Origin: Sulfidibacter corallicola
Lineage (GTDB): Bacteria > Acidobacteriota > Holophagae > Acanthopleuribacterales > Acanthopleuribacteraceae
Length of the DNA stretch: 64,000 bases
Direction: 5' to 3'
NCBI RefSeq assembly: GCF_017498545.1
Contig: NZ_CP071793.1
Location: forward strand, 7,868,256 to 7,932,255
Positions 43,920 through 52,400 of this stretch are shown in pieces (within the stretch, counting starts at the first letter, position 1; each line of letters starts with the position of its first letter). The translations under genes and the position numbers were made by a program. The notes beneath the pieces were generated by a model. It was not told the DNA's origin. It saw only the letters and a program-made list of their open reading frames with translations, and did not search any database.

Positions 43920-44637
43920 GACGCCACCCGTAGCCCATGCCGTGTTTGGTGAATATGAACGGACGCCCGAACGACTTTTTGAGTTTTTTGCGAATGCGGG
44001 CGACCATGGCGTCGACCACGCGATCGGTCACGTGGATATCTTCCTCCCAACAGGCTTCGATGATGCGATCCCGGCTGAATATGCGGCCCGGGTGACGCAC
44101 GAGCCACGAAAGGACCCGCAACTCCTGAGCGGTCAACGGGATGGTGGTGCCGTCGAATGAAACGGTGCAGGTGCCCTTGTCGAGCGAGAAATTGCCGCGC
44201 TCCCAGCGGTCTTCGGGCTCGGCGGTCTCCGCGGTGGTGGGTCGCGCGGTGTGGCGTCGCAGGATGGCCCGCATCCGGGTCTCCAACTCGCGGAGGGAGT
44301 ACGGTTTCACCATGTAGTCGTCGGCGCCCACCTCCAGGCCGATGATGCGATCCATCTCCTCCTTGCGGGCGGTGAGCATGACCACGAAGGCTTGGGGAAA
44401 GCGGGCCTTGAGTTGCGGACACAGCGAAACCCCGTCGGCATCGGGCAGGTTGAGGTCGAGCAAAACGAAATCGGGCGGATCGCCGGAATCCTCGGTCGAC
44501 AGCGCCTGCGCGCCGGTAAAGGCCTGCGAGACCCGATAGTTGCGGCTCGTGAGAAAGTCGGTCAACAAGGCCGACTGTTCGCGGTCGTCCTCGACCAGCA
44601 AGACCTGTTTTCCCAGGGGTTCCGATGTGGACGGCAC
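43909..44637 (-). CDS. OmpR/PhoB-family response regulator
   Basis: 242 residues. The receiver (10-125) has acidic pair ED/D in VLLVEDDREQ, phospho-acceptor Asp61 in FVLLDLNLPDADG and Lys in DYMVKPYSLREL. The winged-helix output domain (about 150-240) reads LTAQELRVLSWLVRHPG, RDRIIEACWEED, DRVVDAMVARIRKKL and FIFTKHGMGYGWRL, the usual OmpR/PhoB ending. It is the first gene of the pair with the downstream membrane kinase. Targets are unknown; the Ser/Thr kinase gene further down may belong to the same regulon. Confidence 0.92.
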   Translation of the reverse strand: MPSTSEPLGKQVLLVEDDREQSALLTDFLTSRNYRVSQAFTGAQALSTEDSGDPPDFVLLDLNLPDADGVSLCPQLKARFPQAFVVMLTARKEEMDRIIGLEVGADDYMVKPYSLRELETRMRAILRRHTARPTTAETAEPEDRWERGNFSLDKGTCTVSFDGTTIPLTAQELRVLSWLVRHPGRIFSRDRIIEACWEEDIHVTDRVVDAMVARIRKKLKKSFGRPFIFTKHGMGYGWRLES

Positions 44638-45211
44638 TCGATGCCTCCGATGCCCGCGGCGCCGGGTGAGAACGATGCGTCCGTGCCGCGGAAGCGTTCA
44701 TTGCGTGAGATTGTGACGTGTGTCGCTGCTTCCTACGTTTCACCATGCGGCAAGGCAGATGTCAAGCCTAGACGGCATGGAGACGCGCGACCTGGTAGGA
44801 CGGCCGGCGGTGATGTGGCCAAGATCGGGGCTGGTCGAAGAAATTTGTCCACGAAGCAAAAGGACTGAAAAGGATTCCGGGAAGTCCCACAGATAACCGT
44901 GGGATTGATCGAGCGCTGGGGGGAATTGCGGGTTTGCGGGGGGGTTTGCGGGGACAGTCAAGTGGAAGCGTTTGATTTAAATAGCCTTAAGCTGGATTGT
45001 GAACCAAGAGGGGACAATCGTGGGAAATCGTGGATGGGTGCATATTCGTGTCATCCGTGTGATTCGTGGAAAAAATTTTTGCTCGATCAAACGGCCGTGA
45101 GACAGGGTGAAGAAGTTTGCCCACGGATCACACGGATTCACACGGATTTTCGAAGACGCTCCGGGAAAAGGACCGCCCCGGCAAGGGCGGCCCGAATGGT
45201 GGCAACGGGGA
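44638..45211. other. Gene-free stretch with facing 'cacggattcacacgga' motifs
   Basis: No supported gene. An inverted pair lies at about 45049-45071 ('catccgtgtgattcgtgga') and 45119-45145 ('cacggatcacacggattca'), a type of motif also seen at 38575, 59640 and 59880. An AT-rich part near 44970-45100 may hold promoters. Confidence 0.5.
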
Positions 45212-46534
45212 TCAGTCGAGAATCACCGTGCCGTGGATGGGTTCCAGGACGATACCCTCACCGCGCAGCACGTCGGTCTGGTACGTTCCTGGCGCGATGA
45301 GCAGCCGGGTCCCGTCGGGGGCGAGGTCCACCCCGTCCTGCACGTCCGCGTAGGGGCCCAACAGGCTGCCGTTTCCGGGGACCGGATGCGCTCCGTCCAC
45401 GTAGCGTTCGCCGCTGGTGGTTCTGGCGAGCGCCGCCTGCCACCCCAGGTTGCGCAGCGAGGTGCCGTGGTTGCGCAGGAAAATGTTCGAGTCGCATCCC
45501 CCGTTGGTGTGGATCGCGATCGAAACCTGCGTTTCACCGATGCGCTCGTAGAGCGGACTGCCCGAACTGCCCGATTCGGTATCGATGCGGTGTGTGACCG
45601 TCGTACCGGCGATTTCGAGCAACTCGCCCTCACCGGTCTGCATCGCCTTGTGGCGTTGCCGATGCCCGGAGGGTTGACCCTGGGTGGTGCCGAACCCGCT
45701 GTTGAACAACTCGTTCGACATGTCCTTCAGGTGGTCGCCCTGATCGCTGACCCGGAAGAAGGCCTGTTGCGCCTCGAGCGGCATCAGGCCCGTGTTGGGG
45801 TTGGGATAGACCCGGAAAATCATCCAATCGTCGCCGATTTCCCATTTAGGAACCCGTTCGATTCCGGCCGGGTCGAAGGCGTATTGGTGATCCGGGTGGG
45901 GATGGTTGATGTGTGCCGTGTTCGCATTCGTGGCGGGCACCTGGAATTCGAGGATCTCGAGATTGTCGAAGCAGTGTCCCGCACTGACCAGGTCGCCGCT
46001 GCCGATCAGCCAGGCGGTACAGGGACCCAGGCCGACGAAGCGGGCCACGGCCCGTTGCGCGCAGGTGTCATCGTCCGGATCGGCGCAGAGCTGGCGATCG
46101 TCCTGGCCGCAGAGATCGCGTTTGAGGCTGGTCAACTCGGCCTGCGGCAGGTAGACTTCCGCCTCGGCAAATGCCGCGGCGCCGGCGACGGCGTAAACCT
46201 GAACCTGCACCTCGGGTCCGCGAAGGAAGGCCGAACGATTCTGCCACTGTGCGGCGCTGACCGCGTCCAGGCGCTGGTAGTTCTCGGGATCGGTCACCGA
46301 TCGAAGGATGACGAAGCTGTCGCCGCCCAGATCGAGCTGGGTGAAGCGAACGCGCAGCCAGTCCAGTTGCAGCGGATCGACGAGGGTGAAGCAACAGACG
46401 AGGGTACCTTCCGAGGGGTCGATGCCCAGGTCGACGCATTCGTTGGGGGTGTCGCAGCTCCCGTTCGACTGGGCCCAGGCGACGGGTACGAGGGTCAAGA
46501 CCGCGAGACAGGTCGTGAAGAGTGTTCGCATCAT
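45212..46534 (-). CDS. Secreted trypsin-like serine protease
   Basis: 440 residues with a Sec signal (LFTTCLAVLTLVPVAWAQ). After an N-terminal segment of about 140 residues with paired cysteines comes a chymotrypsin-fold protease. The catalytic triad is His187 in LVSAGHCF, Asp236 in GDDWMIF and Ser324 in ESGSSGSPLY; the GSSGS form (rather than GDSGG) and the HTNGGC segment after it resemble glutamyl-endopeptidase/V8-like and related bacterial proteases. The last 40 residues (DGVDLAPDGTRLLIAPGTYQ) look like a beta-helix edge strand rather than protease. AGGAGG lies five bases before the ATG. It follows the fibre-like protein by 10 bases, so they form an operon. Confidence 0.85.
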   Translation of the reverse strand: MMRTLFTTCLAVLTLVPVAWAQSNGSCDTPNECVDLGIDPSEGTLVCCFTLVDPLQLDWLRVRFTQLDLGGDSFVILRSVTDPENYQRLDAVSAAQWQNRSAFLRGPEVQVQVYAVAGAAAFAEAEVYLPQAELTSLKRDLCGQDDRQLCADPDDDTCAQRAVARFVGLGPCTAWLIGSGDLVSAGHCFDNLEILEFQVPATNANTAHINHPHPDHQYAFDPAGIERVPKWEIGDDWMIFRVYPNPNTGLMPLEAQQAFFRVSDQGDHLKDMSNELFNSGFGTTQGQPSGHRQRHKAMQTGEGELLEIAGTTVTHRIDTESGSSGSPLYERIGETQVSIAIHTNGGCDSNIFLRNHGTSLRNLGWQAALARTTSGERYVDGAHPVPGNGSLLGPYADVQDGVDLAPDGTRLLIAPGTYQTDVLRGEGIVLEPIHGTVILD

Positions 46535-46544
46535 CGTGGCCTCC

Positions 46545-48224
46545 TCACTGAAGTCCCACGAGCAGCAACACGGTCCCCTTGCCCTGATCCAGGCCCGTCA
46601 TGGCCTTGCCGAGAATGGCGCCTTGGGCCAAGGCGTGATCGCGGACCGCCATGGCATATCCGGGGGTGGGGGAGGTGGTCAGCAAATCGCCGGGCCGAAC
46701 GGCGCCGTGGGCGGCATCGACCTTGACGTAGACGCGACCGGTCAGGGCCACCGGCCATTCACCGTCGGCGACCGTGCCCGTCTGGCGCAGCAGCAGGCCC
46801 GTGTCGATGCCGTTGGCGCCGCTGATGACGCCGGCGACCGTACGATCGTAGGGCGTTTGGGTCAGGCGCATCTGGCCCGCGTTCTCCGGATCGATGGCGA
46901 CCACGAACCCGGGCTCGACGGGGGTTTCGCCCGTGACGTGGAACGGCTCGGCCAGGTCGGCACCACCCACCAATTCCAGCGTGTGCACGCGGGCGCGACC
47001 GTTGACATCCAGCTTGGCTTGGGGTGCCGCGGTGCCGATGCCCACATTGCCGGTGTTGGTGTTGTAGACGTGGTTGCCGGTTTCAGCCCAGTTGGGATCG
47101 CCACCGCCGGAGCCATCGCCCACCGGTTCGCAATGGACCGAGCCGTCCCAAAGGATGGCGCGGATCGCGTAACCTTCGCCGCAGTCCTGGTAGACCCGTT
47201 TCTGGGTGTTGTCCCAGTCCATGGCCAGAATTACGTCGCCGCTGTCGCCGCCGCCGACGAAGATGCCCGAATTGCTGTTGGTCTGAATGCTGGTGATGTC
47301 GCCCTGAGCCCACTCCGTCACGCAATCGCCGCCGATGCAGAATTCGTCGGCGCGAACCGTGCCGTCGACGTCGAGCGCCGTACCCGGCGAAGCCAGGCCG
47401 ATGCCCAGGCGGCCGGTGATGTTGGCATTGCCGAACACGCTGAGGCGGTTGCTGGGCGCAGTGCCACCGATGGCGACGTTGCCGGCCGTGTAATACAGGC
47501 TCGAACCGCTGCCTTGGCTCCAGAGCCCTTCGCCGATGCTCGTCTCGGAACCGTTCAGGGCGTGGCGGTAGTACAGTCGGCCGTCGTTCTTGACGTACAG
47601 TTTGCCGAAACTGCCGGTGTGGTTGGGCGATGTCGACTGCATTTGGAGACTCATGGCCCCGCTGACCGTGAGTCGCTCGTTGGGTTCCAGTCCGAGTCCC
47701 ACCTTGACGTCGTTGTGGACGTAGAACGTGCTCTTGGACTTCATACCGTAACCCCGTTCGACATTGCGAATAGCTTCTTCGCGGGATCTACCGAAGGCGA
47801 GTTCGAGCATGATCCCGAAATCGTCCCAACTGAGGCGACCGTCGCCATTGATGTCCATGCGCGCGTATTCGGCCGGCGTAACGGCGATCTGGCCGTCGAC
47901 GGCGCGGAGAAACGGCAGGATGTCGACCGTATTGACCAGCCCGTCGCCATTGGCGTCGCCGGTGCCGCCTTGAATGTAGGCCCCGCCGCGCACGTCGAGC
48001 TGGGCCTCCGGTTGGGTGGTGTTGATGCCGGTCCTGCCGTCGTTGTCGACCCAAACCGCGTTGGCCGGATTGCCGTCGGCGGCATCCAGGTGGTTGTTCT
48101 GTGCCAGCAGGCTCGGTGCGGCCACGCTGGAAAGAACGAAAAACCCGAGCACCGCCAGGGTGTTCAGGGTAGGAATGTTGGGTTTTGGTTTTGTCGCGGG
48201 GGAAATCCATGGAAGAGATGTCAC
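46545..48224 (-). CDS. Secreted fibre-like protein with dockerin-like domain
   Basis: 559 residues from a GTG with GGAGG five bases upstream. The signal (LAVLGFFVLSSVAAPSLLAQ) follows a longer polar start. Residues 85-150 contain two EF-hand-like loops (GDANGDGLVNTVDILPFLRA; ARMDINGDGRLSWDDFGIML), a dockerin-type arrangement. The rest is rich in VGIGTAAPQAKLDVNGRA-like units (also TGINTTQPEAQLDVRG, RLGIGLASPGTALDVDG), typical of tail-fibre-like surface proteins. The C-terminal 120 residues, with GRVYVKVDAAHGAVRPGDLL and SPTPGYAM, are a common ending of such proteins. It is the first gene of the pair with the protease. Not a phage gene by context: no other phage genes are near. Confidence 0.78.
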   Translation of the reverse strand: MTSLPWISPATKPKPNIPTLNTLAVLGFFVLSSVAAPSLLAQNNHLDAADGNPANAVWVDNDGRTGINTTQPEAQLDVRGGAYIQGGTGDANGDGLVNTVDILPFLRAVDGQIAVTPAEYARMDINGDGRLSWDDFGIMLELAFGRSREEAIRNVERGYGMKSKSTFYVHNDVKVGLGLEPNERLTVSGAMSLQMQSTSPNHTGSFGKLYVKNDGRLYYRHALNGSETSIGEGLWSQGSGSSLYYTAGNVAIGGTAPSNRLSVFGNANITGRLGIGLASPGTALDVDGTVRADEFCIGGDCVTEWAQGDITSIQTNSNSGIFVGGGDSGDVILAMDWDNTQKRVYQDCGEGYAIRAILWDGSVHCEPVGDGSGGGDPNWAETGNHVYNTNTGNVGIGTAAPQAKLDVNGRARVHTLELVGGADLAEPFHVTGETPVEPGFVVAIDPENAGQMRLTQTPYDRTVAGVISGANGIDTGLLLRQTGTVADGEWPVALTGRVYVKVDAAHGAVRPGDLLTTSPTPGYAMAVRDHALAQGAILGKAMTGLDQGKGTVLLLVGLQ

Positions 48225-48845
48225 GAAAACCTCCAGAAAAAGATATGACCTTAAAAAGTCAGAATGACGAATTTGAGACGTTTATGTGATCGATCACTGT
48301 ATAGATAGCGTGAATTATTCTGAGAATGGTCCAACAATTTCTGGAGAAAAGTTGATTTGTGTGGCGTGTAAAAATGTAAGTAATTGAGATCAATATTATT
48401 ACATTTCGTGAAAAAGTCGTCTTATGCGCGTGGTCTCGACAGGCGCCTGGAGAACACCCGTGGTGGGATTCTAGGCAGGGTCCTTCCATAAACAGCGAAT
48501 TTTGAAAGGGTTCCTCTGGATCGACCCGGTTTCCAATGTAAGCTGCTTTCAGCGGGCAGGTATCAGATCAGCACATTTCCCATGGCCATGTATCATGCTG
48601 ACATCCGACGCCTGAAACCTGATACCGTGCCCATCCAGCCAACCCACGTTGGGCGTCACGATCTTTCCGTTTCTGGATGGGCACGAGGTACCTTCGCAGC
48701 CCAAACGGGAAACGGCCCCGAGGAGCGGGGCCGTCCCATGGTCGAAACCGGGGCGTCCGTCATCAGGGCCGTGTTAGCGATGTCCGGCCGGCGTTCATTC
48801 AGAACGATCGGCGTGGCAGCCGTACCCTTTCTGGATGGGCGCGCG
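48225..48845. other. Gene-free stretch: AT-rich part plus GGATGGGCAC repeats
   Basis: 48260-48430 is AT-rich and probably carries the promoter of the leftward fibre/protease operon, though no clear pair of boxes stands out. 48627-48684 is an inverted repeat and 48831-48842 a single arm, ending close to the stop of the exporter gene. No gene is supported. Confidence 0.55.
48627..48684. repeat. GGATGGGCAC inverted repeat
   Basis: GTGCCCATCCAG (48627-48638) and CTGGATGGGCAC (48673-48684) pair perfectly over 12 bp across a 34-base centre that has its own CCCA/TGGG stem. It is the clearest member of the family. Confidence 0.8.
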
Positions 48846-49787
48846 TTACCAGCCTCCGGCCAAGCGACGCTGCCGTGCGGCGTGGCGCCGCCGCGCGATG
48901 AAGCCATGGCCATCGTTGGCGAAAAACACGCCGGTGAGAATGACCGCCGTGCCTGGCAGGGTGGTGTTGCCGATCGGTTCATGCAGCACCAGGGCGCCGG
49001 CCAGAACCGCGATCACCGGCGAGATGTAGAGCCAGGTAGCGGCGAAGAGCGGGCTGATTCGCTGCATCAACCAAAAGTAGATCGAGGCCGCGACGACGGT
49101 TCCGAGCAGGGTCAGGTAGGCGAGGGAGGCCAGAGCGGGAAGACCGATGTCAAACGCGTCGACCGTCCAGCTCGCGGGTTCGAAGACGAGCGACAACAGG
49201 ATTAGGATCACGCCGCCGAACAGCGATTGCCAGGCGTTGACGGAGAGGGGATCGATACCGCTGTCGCGAATCAGGCGCGCGCCCTGAACCGAACCGCTGG
49301 AGTAGAACAGCTCGCCGATCACCAGGACGACCAAGGCCAGCACGACCATGGTCGAGGCATTGAGATCCAGGGTCGGCCACACGACCATTAGAACACCGAG
49401 CATGGCCAGACCGAAGCCCAAACCTTGACCAACTGTTATACGTTTTCCTTGGCTGGCGTTATACAGTACTGCTATGGCCAGAGGCGATGCGGCCGAAACC
49501 AGTGCAGCCAATCCCGAAGAGACGTACTGTTCCCCCCAGTAGACCGCGGCGAAGCAGAGCGTGGTGGTGTAGGCGCCGATCTTGACCAGGTCCCACCACT
49601 GCCGGCCGGTTTTGGGGATGTGAAGTTTTTTGGTTAAATGCAACAAAAAAAGCATGATGAGGGCTGCCGCGAAAAAGCGGACACCCGAAGAGAACAGCGG
49701 TGCGAGACCGTGATTCAATCCTACTTTGATCGCCAGGAACGTCGTTCCGTAGATGGCGCACATCAGTGCGAACAGGGCATAAGCCAT
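48846..49787 (-). CDS. EamA/DMT-family exporter
   Basis: 313 residues with ten hydrophobic helices in two EamA-type halves (FALMCAIYGTTFLAIKVGLN in the first, SLAYLTLLGTVVAASIYFWL in the second), the drug/metabolite transporter fold. Family signals are AALVSAASPLAIAVL and FAATWLYISPVIAVLAGALV. The likely job is export of an amino acid or other small metabolite. It is divergent from a MocR-type regulator 271 bases away, and MocR genes often control such exporters, so regulation by that protein is probable. The C-terminus (FIARRRHAARQRRLAGGW) is strongly basic. A sigma-70-like promoter lies at 49830-49858. Confidence 0.9.
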   Translation of the reverse strand: MAYALFALMCAIYGTTFLAIKVGLNHGLAPLFSSGVRFFAAALIMLFLLHLTKKLHIPKTGRQWWDLVKIGAYTTTLCFAAVYWGEQYVSSGLAALVSAASPLAIAVLYNASQGKRITVGQGLGFGLAMLGVLMVVWPTLDLNASTMVVLALVVLVIGELFYSSGSVQGARLIRDSGIDPLSVNAWQSLFGGVILILLSLVFEPASWTVDAFDIGLPALASLAYLTLLGTVVAASIYFWLMQRISPLFAATWLYISPVIAVLAGALVLHEPIGNTTLPGTAVILTGVFFANDGHGFIARRRHAARQRRLAGGW

Positions 49788-49811
49788 CTTTTCACCTCCA
49801 CCCCAATTGGG

Positions 49812-49858
49812 TGTACTGTACTGGTGAGTGTTATATATCTCTCGTTGGAGGTGGTCAA
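49812..49858 (-). promoter_or_regulatory. Promoter of the DMT exporter with putative MocR operator
   Basis: On the minus strand TTGACC (49858-49853) and TATAAC (49835-49830) are exactly 17 bases apart. Right downstream, near the expected transcription start, TGTACTGTAC (49812-49821) contains a repeated GTACxGTAC core. It is a plausible site for the divergently encoded MocR regulator. Confidence 0.6.
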
Positions 49859-50058
49859 GCGTCGCGGGCCGGTTTGGCCCTTTTTTGCTGGATTTTCTTG
49901 GAACTTTTACTTAAGGTTGGTTAAGTGTTCTAGTTGAGTTCCCAAAGCGGTGGAACAGATGGTGTGTCAACCGGACGCATCGGGTCGACTCCGGTCGCCA
50001 TGTTCCCGCGTGGCGGGTCGCCGCGGCGCCCGGGTCGCGTAATTTCCAGGAGGTAACC

Positions 50059-51522
50059 TTGGACGCCATGGTGCTCGATCGCGACAACCCCGCGACCCTC
50101 ACGGAGCAGATCGTTCGCGGCCTGCGCGAACGCATTCAGAGCGGAGGTCTCGCGGCAGGTTCGCGGCTCCCGTCGATTCGCAGCCTCGCCAAGGACATTC
50201 AGGTCAGCCCCATGACGGTCGTCAAGGCCTACGATCAGTTGGAATCCGCGGGCTGGATCTCGCGCGAACACGGCCGGGGCACCTTCGTGAAGGAACGGGT
50301 CAAGGGCCGGCGCGATCGCGGCGCCACGGATTGGCAGTTGGGTTTGATCGACGGGTTGCCGGAAGTGCCGGAAGTGGCGATGAACCCGGTGGCGCGCGGG
50401 CGGGTCAAGGTGGATCTGTCCAACGCGGTCATCGGCGAGGAAATGTTGCCCATGAGCGGCCTCGCCAAGGTTCTGGAATCGTTCGCCCGCCGGCCTGGCC
50501 GGTTGCTGGGGCATTACAGTCCCACGATCGGCGATCCCGAGGTACTGGCGGCGATGGGCGCCTACCTGAACCTGGATCCTGCCGAGCTGCTGGTGACCTC
50601 GGGTGCCCAGGAAGCCACCTATCTCGCGGGGCGGGCCTTCGTTCGCGCCGGGGAAGCGGTGGTGGTGGAGGCCCCGACCTACGTGGGGGCCATCGAGTGT
50701 TTCCGCGCCTTGGGTGTGCGGCTGTTACAGATCCCGGTCGACGAGGAAGGCCTGCGCACCGACCTGCTCGCCGCTGCCTGCGAAAACTATCCGGTGCGGT
50801 TGGTGTACACCATGCCGTCCTATCACAACCCCACCGGCGCGGTGATGAGCCGTCGCCGACGCGAGCACCTGCTGCAATTGGCGCAGGACCACCGGCTGGT
50901 CATTCTCGAGGACGATATCTGGAGCGATCTCTACTTCGACGGGCCGCCGCCGGAGTCGCTGTACCAGCTCGACCGGTTCGGGCACGTCATCTACACCAAG
51001 AGTTTCAGCAAGATCGTGTCGCCGGGCTGCCGCATCGCCGCGGTGGCGGCACGCGGTCCCTTTCACAAACGGCTGTTGCTTCACAAATCGGCCCTGGACC
51101 TGGGATCGCCCCAGGTAACCCAGATCCTGGTCGCCTCGTTTCTGCAGTCCGGGAAGTTGGAACCGGTGGTCGCGGGGCTGCGCACGCGGCTTCGCGAGCG
51201 CTATCAAATATGTGTCGAAGAGCTCAACCGCCACGCGCCCGACGGGTTGTTGTGGTTTTCGGTGGAGGGCGGCCTGACGCTCTGGATGCGGCTGCCCGAT
51301 GGCGTGCGTGCGACGGAAACCGTACGCGAGCTGAGTTATCAGGGTCTCAACGTGCTGAGCGGCGATCTCTGTTATGCGACCGAGGTGCTGGGCCCCCACG
51401 TTCGCATCACGTTCAGCCATCCCGACAAGGACGAATTGGCGGCGTCGGTCCGCCTGTTGTGCGAGACCGTGGCGCGGTTGAGCCAGCGCGAGCGAAGCGC
51501 GAGCCCGATGCCGACGCTTTGA
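50059..51522 (+). CDS. MocR-type GntR regulator with aminotransferase domain
   Basis: 487 residues. The N-terminal GntR winged helix is LTEQIVRGLRERIQSGGLAAG, then SRLPSIRSLAKDIQVSPMTV and REHGRGTFV. A linker leads to a fold-type I aminotransferase-like domain (about 110-475) with VTSGAQEATYLAGRAF, MPSYHNPTGAVMS, EDDIWSDLYF and the PLP-binding Lys in YTKSFSKIVSPGCRI. Such regulators use PLP and an amino-acid-like effector. Start TTG at 50059 has AGGAGG five bases upstream; the ATG at 50068 is the alternative. It is divergent from the DMT exporter, the classical target arrangement. Confidence 0.92.
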   Translation: MDAMVLDRDNPATLTEQIVRGLRERIQSGGLAAGSRLPSIRSLAKDIQVSPMTVVKAYDQLESAGWISREHGRGTFVKERVKGRRDRGATDWQLGLIDGLPEVPEVAMNPVARGRVKVDLSNAVIGEEMLPMSGLAKVLESFARRPGRLLGHYSPTIGDPEVLAAMGAYLNLDPAELLVTSGAQEATYLAGRAFVRAGEAVVVEAPTYVGAIECFRALGVRLLQIPVDEEGLRTDLLAAACENYPVRLVYTMPSYHNPTGAVMSRRRREHLLQLAQDHRLVILEDDIWSDLYFDGPPPESLYQLDRFGHVIYTKSFSKIVSPGCRIAAVAARGPFHKRLLLHKSALDLGSPQVTQILVASFLQSGKLEPVVAGLRTRLRERYQICVEELNRHAPDGLLWFSVEGGLTLWMRLPDGVRATETVRELSYQGLNVLSGDLCYATEVLGPHVRITFSHPDKDELAASVRLLCETVARLSQRERSASPMPTL

Positions 51523-52070
51523 GGAGAGAGCTTCGCAGGTGCAGGGCAATGACTGCATTGGTTATTTTTTACCACGGAGTCGCCGCCCAGGCCGGGGGCC
51601 CGGGTTTCAGGTGGGTAACTAATCGAAGCGTATCGTTTGGGAGTTCCCGCATTTGTGAGAGGGGCGTCGTTGCAGTAAGTTGGCCCGCCGGGCCGACATT
51701 TTTCGACGAACTCCCTGCACATCCGCCTTTTTAGGTTTTTATCTTTATCTTCGAGCTTTACAGAGTTTGTTACATAAGAGCACACTGAGTACGCTGAGAG
51801 AGGTACGGAAAAATCGAGAAGGCAACGTGCTTGAATCACAAGGTTTAAGCTCGACCATCCTTTTTGGATCAATGACAGATCTTTGGATTACCTTCGCGTG
51901 CAGTATCCGAGATCGGGTTCACGATTCGTGAAAACAAGTGTGGTTCTTGGCGACCTCAGTCATTCTTCCCAAAAAATGGTGAACAGCGTCTCCTCCGGCG
52001 CTTCGCCGTCGCCTCCGTTACCTCTGCGAACTCAGTGGTAAAAAAAGACTTACACCTAAAATCCCCGCGC
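51523..52070. repeat. Gene-free stretch dominated by the ~205-bp repeat
   Basis: 51571-51777 is the repeat; beyond it lie a 'gagtacgctgagagagg' motif and about 250 bases without recognisable content. Confidence 0.65.
51571..51777 (+). repeat. ~205-bp dispersed repeat, copy 2
   Basis: Same orientation as 6148-6356 and nearly identical over its whole length; small differences include CGAAGCGTATCG versus CGAAGCGAATCG and CTCCCTGC versus CTCCCCGC. Confidence 0.82.
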
Positions 52071-52304
52071 CTACGGAGAAACCCCTTCGCGGAACGCTTT
52101 TTCTCGTTCGGCCAAGGCCGGTTCGAGATCGGTGAGCAGTTTCCCGCCCACGGCGACGTTGTCGTAACTGTGCTCTTCGAAATGGATCACCAGGTGTTCG
52201 GCCGAGATGCCGGTCGTTCGTTCGAAGGCATGGGTGAGTTCCCGAGCGCAGGATACCTTCTTTTCTCGGGTCAGGCGTGGGCTGTAGACGACGATGTGGG
52301 GCAT
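52071..52304 (-). CDS. 4-oxalocrotonate tautomerase-like protein
   Basis: 77 residues, the size of the 4-OT tautomerase family. After removal of Met it starts with the catalytic Pro (MPHIVVYSPRLTREKKVSC), followed by the family's helix and strand pattern (AFERTTGISAEHLVIHFEEH). The small-molecule substrate cannot be told. These enzymes act as hexamers or trimers in the cytoplasm. Its stop is close to a repeat-rich stretch, and the large LuxR-type regulator ends 97 bases upstream on the same strand, so the two could be co-transcribed. Confidence 0.8.
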   Translation of the reverse strand: MPHIVVYSPRLTREKKVSCARELTHAFERTTGISAEHLVIHFEEHSYDNVAVGGKLLTDLEPALAEREKAFREGVSP

Positions 52305-52400
52305 GGTTTCGATCTCCTTGCATGGATGGGATGGGGCGACCGTCCGAGTGTATCGCTTTCCCGCCGGATTTGCGCGTGCGAAACGCCGCCCGATGCGCGC

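Noticed and set aside
46545..48224. Prophage tail-fibre gene
   Set aside because: The fibre-like repeats and C-terminus resemble phage fibres, but the protein has a Sec signal and dockerin-like loops and no other phage gene is nearby.
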